DNA of 64,000 bases. It comes from Prillingera fragicola. Taxonomy: Eukaryota > Basidiomycota > Tremellomycetes > Trichosporonales > Trichosporonaceae. Shown piece after piece: positions 52,578-63,795 of the stretch (positions are counted from its first letter, which is position 1; every line of letters starts with the position of its first letter). Under the pieces are notes generated by a model that was not told the origin of the DNA, searched no databases, and saw nothing but the letters and a program-made list of their open reading frames with translations. Where the stretch lies: contig BEDY01000008.1 in NCBI GenBank assembly GCA_002335605.1, positions 248,001 to 312,000 of the forward strand, written 5' to 3'. Made by a program: the position numbers and the translations under genes.

Positions 52578-53445
52578 GCAGTGACGCTTGTCAGTCTCGG
52601 TCGTTGTCGTCACTCGTGCAGTTCGCATCATCATTCCAGGTGGCGACGTAGTGAGGTAGTGACGCCCAAGCACTCGATCTACAAAGCTACAATTCAACTA
52701 CCACGCATGGCGTCGATGAATGCGCCATGACGTTTGGTCGGCATGATCGGCAAAGCTGGAATCGACACGTCGGAACCTCGGCGCCGGGCGGTACCAAAGA
52801 GATGCCGACACATTGTCACGTTTTGACACAACCTGGCGATCAAACCCTGTTCCTCACAGGGGACTGCGAGTCCGCCGATCTACTGCATGTATCCATTCTC
52901 ATCATCCTTGCCATACCCCGCATCCTGTATACCAAGCAAGCCATGCCACCCATGTCTTGTGCTCAAACTCGTGCATCAACGAACCCCGAGGCTCCACTCG
53001 GAACAGCTGACTGTGCTGAACAAATGTCCAAGCAACAGAGTTCACGTGACCAGCTGCCCCGCACAAGAGCGCACAAGAGCAATAGGCCCCGAACTTTGTC
53101 TTCGCTGCCATTGGCCATTCGACGCCGTGCCTGCAGCACGATTTGGAGTACGTACGTTGCAAAAGGTGAACAAAGGCGGGGGAACTGTGCTTTCGAATCC
53201 ACCGTGTGGGGTTGTCCCGCACTAGAGACGATCGGAGCCCACATAGCCGGCCATTTCTTCGGAGCCCTCGGCGATATTGGCCCTTGTAGTGTTGCTATCA
53301 ATCCGCCCTCTCCAGCCAAGACTCACCCCCCACGCTTGACTGCCGCCGCAAGCCCCCTAGCTGGCCCCCGAGGCTCCTGACTTTGCCCTCCAAACCATAG
53401 CTTGCTGCCTCTACAAAAAGGACAGCAACAATCGGAACGCACACC
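52578..53445. other. Intergenic, one doubtful frame
   Basis: 870 bases. A plus-strand frame at 52727-53380 (217 codons) shows no domain and no codon pattern like neighbouring genes; I do not call it. Sequence from about 53390 looks like the leader of the next gene. Confidence 0.4.
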
Positions 53446-54621
53446 ATGGTCCCCCCCTTGTCTCCAGACGTACGCGACCGTATCCTATCGCACCTCGTTC
53501 CCCCCTCAATCCCACTCCCAACTGAAGCGCTCGCCAGCACTTTTATCGCCCGCCTCAACTTTCTCCCTCCCGACGACGGCGACACCGACTCTCACCTATC
53601 GCCCTTCCCCGCCGCCGCCACCGGCATTCCCAACCCTCTCACCGCCGCGCTTGAAAAGCTTGCAGGCGGTCTCCACATCCACCCAACCGAGTACTCTCAC
53701 GACGGCGAAATGACAATTGCACGCACAGTCATTGGGCCAGAGTTTGGAACCGACGGCGCCGTCGAGACCTACTTTGAGCACGAGGCCGGCAAGGAAGGCG
53801 GCAGCGACGGCCGTGGCTGGGTCTACCGCGGCGCCAAGCTCGGTACACATGGCGGCTCTGAGACGTACTGGGTCGACCAGGTCGATGCCGTCCGCACCAA
53901 CGCCTATGGAAGCGGGTACGAGAACGAAAACCCCGATGACTACTGGGCCGGCTTTACTCCTCCTGGCCAGGAGCACGCCGAGCTGCACGCTGAAAACGAC
54001 GAAGACTCGTACTGGGCCATGTACGGCGCCGGAGCTCCGGCCTCGGAGCACGACGAGAACGACGAGCACGACGCCGCCACCTCGCTTCCGGAGCTCGAGC
54101 ACTCTCCGGAGCCCGAGCCCGTCACCCCTCCCCCCGCCGTAGCCGCCCCCGATCCCGCCGCGACACTTTCTCTCTTGCTGTCCGGCCTCGCACCCAGCGC
54201 CATGACCGACACGGACAACGCCAACGTCACCTCGCCGACGACAACCGACGCCCCGGCACTCTCGCCGACCACCTCCCCGCGCGCCGGCGTGCTCGAGCAA
54301 AAGCTCCGCGCCAAAGTCCGCGCCCAGCTCATGCGCGCCTGGACCGAGTTCAGCGCTGGCCAGGACGCAGAGTACGCCGGGTGCGAGTGGCTGCGTGTCG
54401 GCCGCGAGGTCGCCGACGCACCGAGCTGGGGCGCCAGTACGGTCGCGCACGACGTGGGCGACGCGCGCGCCGCCGTCCTCCGGGCCCGTGTCGAGGCGGC
54501 GCGCGAGGTGTTTGACGTCCTCGGCAGTGGACCTTCGGACGGGTTCTGGAGGTTGGTCGAGGAGGCGATCAGGCAGCACAACGTTCCTGTGGGCTCGGAC
54601 GAGCCCGAGTTTGAGTTTTAG
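53446..54621 (+). CDS. Hypothetical protein with repeated acidic YW motifs
   Basis: Single-exon frame of 391 residues starting MVPPLSPDVRDRILSHL in a good context (CACCATG). The N-terminal third is a compact-looking region (IARLNFLPP). Then follow spaced Tyr-Trp motifs in acidic surroundings: SETYWVDQVD, NPDDYWAGF and DEDSYWAMYG. The middle is Glu/Pro/Ala-rich. The last 110 residues look helical and folded (EQKLRAKVRAQLMRAW ... FWRLVEEAIRQHN). I cannot name a function; the layout resembles conserved fungal proteins of unknown role. Strong codon bias to G/C in third positions supports a real gene, as does the absence of introns with a long uninterrupted frame. Confidence 0.75.
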   Translation: MVPPLSPDVRDRILSHLVPPSIPLPTEALASTFIARLNFLPPDDGDTDSHLSPFPAAATGIPNPLTAALEKLAGGLHIHPTEYSHDGEMTIARTVIGPEFGTDGAVETYFEHEAGKEGGSDGRGWVYRGAKLGTHGGSETYWVDQVDAVRTNAYGSGYENENPDDYWAGFTPPGQEHAELHAENDEDSYWAMYGAGAPASEHDENDEHDAATSLPELEHSPEPEPVTPPPAVAAPDPAATLSLLLSGLAPSAMTDTDNANVTSPTTTDAPALSPTTSPRAGVLEQKLRAKVRAQLMRAWTEFSAGQDAEYAGCEWLRVGREVADAPSWGASTVAHDVGDARAAVLRARVEAAREVFDVLGSGPSDGFWRLVEEAIRQHNVPVGSDEPEFEF

Positions 54622-54923
54622 TGATTAGGTTTGACCGAGAGTCCGAGGGTCCTGAGCTTCGGCAAGAAGAAGAAGAAGTGCATCAAATAGCATTGTCATG
54701 AGTTGTACTTGTAGCGTTGTAGGGCTGTTTGCCATGCACATTTTGCAGTCTGCGTCAGTATCGGTAATCAGTCACAATGGCAGACAGACAGACTTGCTCG
54801 GTTGATGTGCACCAATCGACAACAGGCTGCTACATCGCACTGAATACTGCACGCCCGGAAAGAGAGTGGACTAGCGAAAGAAGACAAAAGGGCTCATTTA
54901 CACGGATGAACGATACGCGCCGT
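54622..54923. other. Convergent 3' regions
   Basis: 302 bases between two genes that face each other. Includes a GAA repeat (GAAGAAGAAGAAG) near 54665. No other feature. Confidence 0.5.
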
Positions 54924-56163
54924 TTAGATCTTGGCAGCAGCGGCAGCGATAGCGGCCTTGCGCTGGGCAGCGGCGACGATGAGGCCCTTTGCAAACTCGT
55001 AGATGCGGCGCTGGGCCACAAACATAAAGGCGGCGGTGAGCGCCGACTGGAGGAGCTTGGAGCTAAGACCGGCGTAGAGACCTATGTGTGTGAGTGTTGG
55101 TTTGACAACAGAGAAGGAAAGACGAACCGGCAATACCCTCCGAGTTGAGGATCTGGAGGATCGCCTTGAGCGACGACTTGTACTGGTGGGTCGCGGCCTG
55201 GAGACGCGACTTAACAACAAGCTGTACGAGTTAGTGTCTAGCGGAGACCTTTACGGGTCAATACGCACGATGGGGTAGGTCGAGCCAGTGGCAATGAGCT
55301 TGGAGACGGCACCGAGAAGGAAGAGGTCGCCGTTGGTGAGGGCGGAACGGCCAGTGACACCGATGCGCTGACCGTTGGGGGTGACACCCTGGTGCTTGGT
55401 GCGGTACTTGAGGAGAATGGACACCAAACGCTCAAAGGTTGTGTACTGAACGTGTAAGCACGAGCGTGACGCGTAACGCCGACATGTTTTGTTGTACAAT
55501 CTGTGCCGCCACTCAACATACCTGGATCACGGGGTTGAGGACGAGGATCAGTGCGGGGCCAAGGCCACGCCAGAGACCAGCTACGCCATCCTGCCTGTAG
55601 ATGGCCTTGAAGGACTCGATGGCGCTGGGCTTCTGGTCACCGCCAGCAGCGACCGCGCGAGTCGACTGGTAAGCCTGAACAGTCCACACGGGGTTCGTGA
55701 GGGTGGTGGTAATCGAACCTGCGCATTGTCGTTAGCCAGAGTACACAGACCATCAGTAGATGCTATATTCACCGGCAATGAGACCGGCAACAATGCCCTC
55801 CAAGGCAGTGAGCGCGCCAGTCGACGTGGTGCTAGTCATGGGGCGGCGGCGGAGAAGCCTGCTACGGACCTCCTCGTAGGCTGCGCTGCGACGCGTGAGC
55901 TTTGGATGAACACACGCCCGTCATGCTCACGTGTAAACACCGTTGGTGAGCGCAATGCCAAAGAGACTGCTTCCAAGACCAGCGTACAGGCCGGAAAGAC
56001 CCTCAGTCCTGAGCGACTTTGAGATTGCCTCAACAATGTTCATGTCCTCCTTCTTGGTCGCGACGGCAGCGCGGGTCGAGAGGTTGACCAAGGGGTAGGT
56101 GAGCGCCATGGAGACACCGCCGCCGACGGCGCCTGCGAGAGCGTGAATAGCCGAGTCGCCCAT
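54924..56163 (-). CDS. ANT1: Mitochondrial carrier family, peroxisomal adenine nucleotide type
   Basis: Six exons in transcription order (55931-56163, 55773-55885, 55522-55718, 55269-55445, 55128-55221, 54924-55081) encode 323 residues. Three carrier repeats can be followed: repeat 1 with GGGVSMALTYPLVNLSTR, repeat 2 with ITTTLTNPVWTVQAYQST, repeat 3 with LIATGSTYPILVVKSRLQ. NPVWTVQ and the GALTALEG region resemble the PMP47/SLC25A17/Ant1 group, which imports ATP into peroxisomes in exchange for AMP so that fatty acids can be activated. The C-terminus is Ala/Lys-rich. It is divergent from FOX2, another peroxisomal beta-oxidation gene, which supports the assignment. Substrate is inferred from subfamily resemblance. 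Confidence 0.83.
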
Positions 56164-57881
56164 TGTTACTGAATTTGTGGGTTGAAAGAGGTGGAGCAAA
56201 GGTGAAGAGGCGGAAAGGACAGAACGAGGTTGTGGGAAGGTCGAGTTGGTCAGGCCCCACCACCTTGACGCGTTATGACTGCAGTGAAACCGGTTAGACA
56301 CTGCCCGCCCTTGGCCGGAGACGCCCGATGCGCCGAATTACCATTGCCAAATCAAGTCGCATCATTCAAAAGTGGGCTTGTCTATGGCCAGCCATGCAGA
56401 GAATTTAGACTTGCATGGGCAGCTGGCAGTGAATTGAACAAAACATATGCATGCTTTGGTGCATAGAGGTAGCGAGCGCTCCACCACAAACGGTGAAACA
56501 GCAGGCGGAGTACATCTCGTCCACATGCCCAAGGAGGCTTTCGTGGCTTTTCGTGGATTCTGGGGTGCAGCTGGGCCATACCGTAGGCCGTAGATCCCGT
56601 AGACTCAGCTGCGTCTATCCCCCAGTGGGCCAGAGGCCGTTCATGTCCTCCACCTGTTAGGCATTGGCCACATCCTAGACTGACACAAAGTCCCAGTTCG
56701 CCCGTCTATTCCGTGTGCCACACCGGAATCGGAGCGCCTAAAGGACTTGCCGTGACTGCACCTCTGTCGACACGCTCTGAGCTTTGCGGCATCCAGTTTG
56801 TCGGCGTCAGCCGTCACCGCCAAGCAGTACATAGAACACGGTACTGGACCAACGGCCGTAAGATGAAAAGCCTGGACGGTGTGTCCTCGGCATGTTGACA
56901 TTCCGGGAACGTTGTGTTACCGAGGACAGTCCACAAGTCCAAAACTACAAGTAGCTTGACAACTTGGCAAGCCGATTGTATAAACTATGCCAGAGAAAAC
57001 GTCGCCATGGTCATCCTTCTCGCGGGTAACTGAATGATACTGAGGCTACTGAGTAACCGCACCAGAAGCGCTATGACTAGGCTTCGGTGGGCCTAACCTG
57101 AACAGACTACAGTTAGACCGAAGGAGATGTACTGAGGATCCGGCCTCAACCGGACGCCCTTAATGATGTTGACCTTCAGTCTCACTCATGTTTGTGGAGA
57201 TCGCCGTCCCCGGAGCGGTGATCACCCAGCGCGCCCCGCAGTCTCGCCTCGCTCGCCATGTGCCAGTGATTCAACAGCCATGATGGGCGTATCGCCGCCA
57301 GTTGTGATGGCGGCGGCCGGGTACGAGATAGCAAGCACAATCACGGCTCCTTCGCACCCGTGAATTCCGGGGCAGCCGCGCTGCACTCTCTGGCCACAGG
57401 CTGTGGGCGATGAGCAATGGCGTGGGCCGTGGGGTAGGGCGTCGCGCACCATCGACAGAGCGAGGGACCTTGACCCGCTCGTTCCCCGTGATACCCGGCC
57501 CTCGGTCAGGCCAAGTTCCGGGTGGTGTAATCTTGTTTACAATCTGGAGCCTAATCACTACTGTTATTTCTAATGAACTAAGACTCGCAAAACCTAATGC
57601 ATTTCAAGATGTGTGACACTCTTCCTAATAACGGAGGCAAATTTGCCAAAGCATACCGGCTGGAGCTGACCCAGTAGCCGGGCGACACGGCCCCGGGAAC
57701 ACCATGCCCTTCTCCACCTTTCTCTCCTTCTCATACATAACTCATCTCATTGCTCTCGACCTTGTTCATCTTCAGAGGACCGCGTGACGAGCACAAACAA
57801 AACAGACCACACATTGATAACGACCGCCTCGTCTGCCTTCCTGTATACCATCAACCTTTAGATCTTTAAATAAGCTGTAAC
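56164..57881. promoter_or_regulatory. Divergent intergenic region ANT1-like / FOX2
   Basis: 1.7 kb between divergent ATGs. It contains a perfect 9-bp inverted repeat made of CCTCGG cores (56882-56928) and a third CCTCGG at 57500-57505. Frames inside are short and unsupported. The last 150 bases before FOX2 are leader-like (C/T then A/C-rich). Shared oleate-type induction of both genes is a reasonable hypothesis. Confidence 0.5.
56882..56928. promoter_or_regulatory. Inverted repeat of CCTCGG cores (FarA/Ctf1-type site)
   Basis: TGTCCTCGG (56882-56890) and CCGAGGACA (56920-56928) are exact reverse complements separated by 29 bp. CCTCGG is the core bound by the FarA/FarB/Ctf1 regulators that induce peroxisomal beta-oxidation genes in filamentous fungi. 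Whether this species uses the same regulator is unknown. Confidence 0.5.
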
Positions 57882-60827
57882 ATGGCTCAGCAGCTCGACT
57901 ACAAGGACCTCGTCGTCCTCATTACCGGTGCCGGTGGTGGCATTGGTGCTGCGTGAGTATCTATTGGTGGCCACTTCAGACGCAAGCCTGAGTGGTAGTC
58001 ACCGTGTATCTAGTGACAAAACGCTGACCATTGTTCTCATCGCTCGCTCGATACATCCCATGCCGTCATCTCCACCTTCGCGCCATCTCACTCATATCTT
58101 TCCTACTTCCTCGCCTCTAACAGCTACTCGCACTTCTTTGGTGCCCGCGGTGCCAAGGTCGTTGTCAACGACGTCTCGGCTCAGTCTGCCCAGGCCGTCG
58201 TCGACGACATTGTCAAGGGTGAGTGCACGTTTACGGGGATTCCCACGTAATGACGCGTGTAAGGGACAGTGTGCTAACCCATCACAGCCGGTGGCCAGGC
58301 TGCTATCGCCGTTGGATCTGTCGCCGAGGGTCAGGCCGTTGTCGACCAGGCCGTCAAGGCCTTTGGCACCGTCCACGTGCTTATCAACAATGCCGGTATC
58401 CTCCGTGACAAGTCGTTTGTCAAGATGGACGACAAGTCGTTTGACCTTGTCGTCGAGGTCCACCTGAAGGGTGCCTTCTCGATGACCAAGGCCGTTTGGC
58501 CCATTTTCCGTCAGCAGAAGTTTGGCCGTGTCATCAACACTGCCTCGCCTGCTGGTATCTACGGCAACGGTGGCCAGGTCAACTACTCGGCTGCCAAGAT
58601 GGGTCTTGTTGCGTTTGCGAAATGCCTTGCCCGCGAAGGTGTCAAGTACAACATCAAGGCCAACGTTATCGTTCCCATTGCTGCTTCCGCCATGACTGCC
58701 ACTGTCATGCCTCCCGACGTTCTCAAGGCCATCAAGCCCGAGTTCATTGCCCCCCTTGTTGGTGTCTGCACAGCCAAGAACGGCCCCGACGTCAACGGCC
58801 GCATCTTCGAGCTCGGAGCCGGCTACTTCTCCGAGCTCCGCTGGGAGCGTTCGCACGGTCACATCTACAAGACCGACGCCGACTTTGGTCCTTCGCAGGT
58901 CGCCGCTGCCTGGGACAAGGTCAAGGACTTCTCGTCGGGTGCCGAGTACCCCACCGACACTCCTCCCGAGGACATGGTCCGTGTCATTGAGGCTCAGAAG
59001 TCGCTCCCTGCCAACGCCAAGGGCCCCGAGGTCTCGTTCAAGGGCAAGACTGTCATTATCACTGGTGCCGGTGCCGGTCTCGGCCGTGCCTACGCTCACC
59101 AGTACGCCAAGCTTGGCGCCAACGTTGTCGTCAACGACGTCAGCCAGAAGGCCGCCGATGAGGTCGTTGCCGAGGTCAAGAAGCTCGGTGGTGACGGTGT
59201 CTCGGCCGTCTGCTCTGCCGAGGAGGGTGACTTTATTGTCAAGACTGCCCTCGACAAGTTTGGCGGTGTCCACGCCCTTGTCAACAACGCTGGCATCCTC
59301 CGCGACAAGGCCTTCGTCAACATGACTGAGCAGATGTGGGACCAGGTTATTGCCGTCCACCTCCGTGGCACCTACAAGTGCTGCAAGGCTGTCTGGCCCA
59401 TCTTCCGCGAGCAGAAGTTTGGTCGCATCATTACCACCGCTTCGCCCAACGGTATCTACGGCTGCCACGGACAGGTCAACTACGCCTCGGCAAAGGCTGC
59501 TCTTATCGGCTTCGCCAAGGCTCTTGCCATTGAGGGCAAGAAGAACAACATTTACGTCAACACCATTGCCCCCCGTGCTGGCACTGCCATGACTGCAACC
59601 GTCTGGACCAAGGAGATGCTCGACATCTTCAAGACCGACTACGTTGCCCCCGTTGTTGCCTACCTCACTTCGGCCGAGTGCAAGGACACCGGAACCTTCT
59701 ACGAGACCTTTGGTGGTTACGTTGCCCAGATGCGCTGGGAGCGTTCGTTCGGTGTGTCGTTCCCCAACGACAAGGAGGTCACCCCCGAGGCCCTTCTTGC
59801 CAAGTGGGACGACGTCACCCGCTTCGACAGCAAGTCGACCCACCCCGCCAGCGCCGCCGAGTCGTTTGGCCAGATCATGGAGAACTTTACCAACGTCTCG
59901 GGCAGCTCGTCGGGCGGCGACTCGCACGACTTTATCGAGAAGGGCGACACCGACAAGGTCAAGGCTGCCAAGAAGAACCTCCCCGAGCCTGCTCCTTACA
60001 GCTACACCGAGCGTGACATTATGCTCTACAACCTCGGCATTGGCGCCCACGCCACCGAGCGTGAGTGGACCTACGAGGGTGCGGACGGCTTTGGTGCTCT
60101 CCCCACCTTTGGTGTCATTCCTCCCTTCGCCGCCTCATCAGGTGCCATCAACTACGACGACTTCCTTGACAACTTCAACCCCGCCAAGCTCCTCCACGGC
60201 GAGCAGTACCTCCAGATCCACGCGCCGATTCCCCTCGCCGCCGAGCTCACCAACCAGGTCTACCTGCGTGAGGCTCTCGACAAGGGCAAGGCCGCCGCTG
60301 TCACCACCCTCACCGAGACCCGTAACAAGGCCACCAACGAGCTCATTTTCACCAACCAGTCGACCGTGTTCATCCGCGGTGCCGGCGGTTTCGGTGGTGC
60401 CAAGCAGGGTGTTGACCGTGGAGCTGCCACTGCTCCCAACACTGCGCCGAAGCGCAAGCCCGACGCCGTGGTCGAGGAGAAGACCTCGATTGACCAGGCT
60501 GCCATCTACCGCCTGTCAGGTGACTACAACCCCTTGCACATTGACCCCGAGTTCTCGTCCATTGGTGGCTTCCCCAAGCCTATCCTCCACGGTCTCTGCT
60601 CGATGGGCTTCGCCGGCAAGCACGTTCTCAAGACCTTTGGCCCCTACAAGGACATCAAGGTCCGCTTCACCGGCACTGTCATCCCCGGAGAGACTCTTGT
60701 GACCGAGATGTGGAAGGAGGGCGACAAGGTCCTCTTCCAGACCACGGTCAAGGAGCGCAACGCCCCCGCCCTGTCCAACGCTGCCGTCACCCTCGTTGCC
60801 CAGGACAAGCTTAAGAGCAAGATGTAG
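57882..60827 (+). CDS. FOX2: Peroxisomal multifunctional beta-oxidation enzyme type 2 (hydratase/dehydrogenase)
   Basis: Exons 57882-57952, 58124-58218 and 58288-60827 encode 901 residues, the normal length of fungal Fox2. Two short-chain dehydrogenase domains come first: domain A (ITGAGGGIGAA, NYSAAKMG) and domain B from about residue 307 (VIITGAGAGLGRAYAHQY, NYASAKAALIG). The C-terminal MaoC/hot-dog 2-enoyl-CoA hydratase 2 domain has the catalytic segment RLSGDYNPLHIDP at about residue 795 and GFPKPILHGLCSMG. Together they convert trans-2-enoyl-CoA to 3-ketoacyl-CoA via the (3R)-hydroxy intermediate. The C-terminal tripeptide SKM is an accepted PTS1 variant for import into peroxisomes. The gene is divergent from the ANT1-like carrier. 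Confidence 0.95.
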
Positions 60828-61008
60828 ATTGTCGTTGTAACGCAGATGAAGTAAATGTATAGGATTAGGAATCACAGCTGCACGTAATTTCAGATCGTAA
60901 CCGTGCAATGCATCGTGGCGCAGGGTACTAGGAATACAGGGTGGGACATGTGGCGTCCACCCGCCGTCGTGTACAGAAAGCTCGTAATGCAACTTCTCCG
61001 TAGATAGC

Positions 61009-63795
61009 CTATCCTCCACGACCTCCCGGCCATCCTCCACCACCCATTCCACGCCCACCACCGCCGCCGCGGCCATCCGTACGTCCCTGGCCGGGGAGCT
61101 TGTTGACAGGAGGCGGTTTCTTGGGGTCACGCGGCGGGGTGCGGTGGAAACGGGCCATTTCGGCCATGCGCATCCACTTTTGTGCATCAGTGCCCGCACC
61201 GCGCTCGCCGAGCTTGGTGTCGCCCTCGGGCGGCGGCGTCCAGAGGCCCGCCGAGCCGGGTTTCATGTCCTTGTTGTTACTCGCGATAAAGGGGTGGGCC
61301 TCCGTGTTGAGCACGTAGTCGTCGAGGTTGAGGAGATCGGGCTCCGACTGGAGGAGGTAGTGATACTTGAAGGTCTCGGCAAAGATAAAGCTCTCCATGT
61401 TGTCGCCATGGGTAGGCTTGGGCTGGGTGACGTCGCGGATTGAGCTGATACCGCCGTCGACCTTTGCGTGGGTCATCCATGAGGTGAACATGCGCCAGCC
61501 CTTTTCCTGCCACTTGCGGTCGCCAGTCATGCGGTACATGTAAAAGACGCTCTCAATGGTCTCTGGGCGGTTGATGTAGTAGCCCGTTGCGCGTTTGATG
61601 CCGTGCGGCCTGCCAGCAAGTTTGCTGTAGTAGCTGATCGGCTGGCCATTGTTGCGTCCAGAGTTGTCCGACACCGGAGTCTGGTCGTCTTTCCAAACAA
61701 GCTCGCCCTTGGCGTTTTTACGCATCTTGCTGTAGTAGCTCTCGTTGGGGTCGATCGGGAACTTGACGGGCGGGTGGTAGAGCAGCCCATCGGTTGTAAC
61801 GTTGAGGTGCTGCATCTTATCGGTCGGTTGGAAAAAGTAGGCAACTTCAGGCTGGATGCCGAGAGGCCCAGCAGCCGCTATCCAGGTGCACGTCTGAGTG
61901 AAGCGCTGGGCATCGACCATGTCCTGCTCGAGATCGAGAAGCTTAGCTCCAAGACCCAGCATGGCACCAGCAAAGCACGCCAGATGCTCAGTCTCGTAGC
62001 TAAGCTGGCCGCGCTGCAGCTTGCCAATGGTGAACAAGTCACGGCCTGGGATAGTGTCAATGTTGACGTACAGCATCCTGCGGACAATGTCCATGCTGCC
62101 TTCGTAGAGGCGCCTGTACTGCTGTGCAAGTGCGCCACCGCCGAGCAGCTTGTACGTCTTGATCAAGTACTCGTAGTACGAGTCGGTCATGGCGCCCATC
62201 GAGTACGTGCCAGCAATTTGCTTGCCCATCGGCTGGTCGGGGATAAAGTGCTGAGGAATGAGGGGAGGCGCAATGGTACGGGGAGCGACCTTTTGCTCGA
62301 TAAAGTCGGTCACGCGCTGCGCAAGATCAAACCATTGCCTGTCACCCGTGTGTTGTGACAAACGCATGAGCTCGAGGGTCATGCTGCCGACCTCGGCGAT
62401 GGACACGCCGCCAAGCTGGTAAATGCCACTCTCGAGTCCGGGGTCAAAGCGGCTACCTTGCGGAAGGCCAGACTTGGTATTGAACGCCTTCTTCAAAATC
62501 TCTGCGAGCTCGATCGCACGCTCGAGCAACAGCTTGTCGCCGCTCAGGTCATATGCGCCGAGCATACCGCCGAGGTAACGAATACCAGTCTCAAACACGG
62601 GGATCGACGCGGAGCGGTCACGAGGAACTTCCCAACGCCACCCATCCTTGTCGGTCGTGCCCTCTGGTGCGATATATCCCTGCGACCAGTCCTTGCCCTT
62701 GACCCATTGAAACTTGATCTGGTTGACGTGTGGGCGACAGAGGTTGTACTCGTCGTTGAGGCCAAGCAGGAGCAAAGTGTCAAGTGTATCAACGATGGAA
62801 GCACCCCAGCTGAAACGGTCAGTGACGCTTCTGCCTGGTACTCACTTGTTGAATGGATCGGACGCCATTTCCGACTTGGGTCGCACCTCGTCGTGGCCTA
62901 GATGTCAGCAAAAGCCGTCCCCCGGAAACCACAACTCACCCCAAGCTTTGTCCTTGTACTTTTGCCACGCATAAACAAAACCGCGCTTGACCGCCTGACG
63001 ACGGCTCTCACGCACAGCAGCCTCCTCCTTTGTCTCCCACGACCCGGGGTTGGCGAACCCAGACCACTGCAGCGGCTTGACCCCCGGTCCAGGCTCGTTC
63101 CAGTCCTCGGGGGCCTCCCAGGTCTGCGAGAAGGAGTCGGCCGGCAACGAAGTGGTGTATGGCTCATTCCCCACTGGTGCCTCAGACACAATGAGCGGCA
63201 AGTCCGAGTCCGGGAAGGGCTTGGTGACAGGAGGCTGGAGGAAGGTGTCAATGTCGACCTCTGGGAAAAAGTCGGCCGCGTCCAGCAGGTCCTCGGGCGC
63301 AGGGTGCATGGGTGTAATGGCACCCATGACGTCGGGAAGGTATCGGTCTCCATACTCGTCGACGACGAAACGCGCTGTCGAAAAGTCCTGTATGAGCGGT
63401 GCAGCCTGCTGCCCGCCCTGCGGTCGAGTGACATCGACGCCGCCCTCGTTGACGACACCGTCTATCCGCTGAGGCCTGGGCGAGTCATATGGATCCCCTT
63501 CCCAAATGTTCTTTGCGCCAAGAGGGCCCTTGCCCAGACCAGAGCTACCCTGCACGCCCCCTCGGCGGGGGAGGTACTCTGCCGGTGCGGCCATGTAAAT
63601 CATGATACCAGTGACGGTCAATGCGGCGAGGACGAGGCGAGCGCGGCGGCTCGCAAGCACACGGCGTACACTGCGAGCTGCACCGCCGGCACCAGCGGAC
63701 ATCCCTCCTGCCTCGGGGTCGTACGGCGGACGTCCAAAGTGGGCCATTTGGGCCTCCTTTGAATGATAGGGTATGTAGGGTTTGCCTCCCACCAT
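61009..63795 (-). CDS. Class I alpha-1,2-mannosidase (GH47), type II membrane protein with Gly/Arg-rich tail
   Basis: Exons 62940-63795, 62846-62897 and 61009-62809 encode 902 residues. A short basic cytosolic tail and one transmembrane anchor (about 53-70, LVLAALTVTGIMIYMAA) indicate an ER/Golgi type II protein, followed by an about 250-residue stem. The GH47 barrel begins WGASIVDTLDTLLLLGL. Catalytic and Ca-binding landmarks are FETGIRYLGG, EVGSMTLELM, ETEHLACFAG, RPETIESVFY, MESFIFAETFKYHYLL and NTEAHPF (the Thr that coordinates Ca). It trims alpha-1,2-mannose from N-glycans. The last about 25 residues are Gly/Arg-rich (GRGGGGGRGMGGGG), unusual for this family. The start at 63795 was chosen as the first ATG before the anchor. 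Confidence 0.92.

Noticed and set aside
52727..53380. A 217-codon plus-strand frame between the ICT1-like gene and the YW-motif gene
   Set aside because: Composition resembles random GC-rich sequence and covers the likely promoter of the next gene; no homology recognised.
53596..54579. A 327-codon minus-strand frame
   Set aside because: Antisense of the single-exon hypothetical gene; composition bias explains the open frame.
58092..60050. A 652-codon open frame on the minus strand opposite FOX2
   Set aside because: It is exactly antisense to well-supported FOX2 coding sequence; strong third-position G/C bias removes stops from the opposite strand. Its Val/Gly/Leu/Asp-rich translation has no domain.
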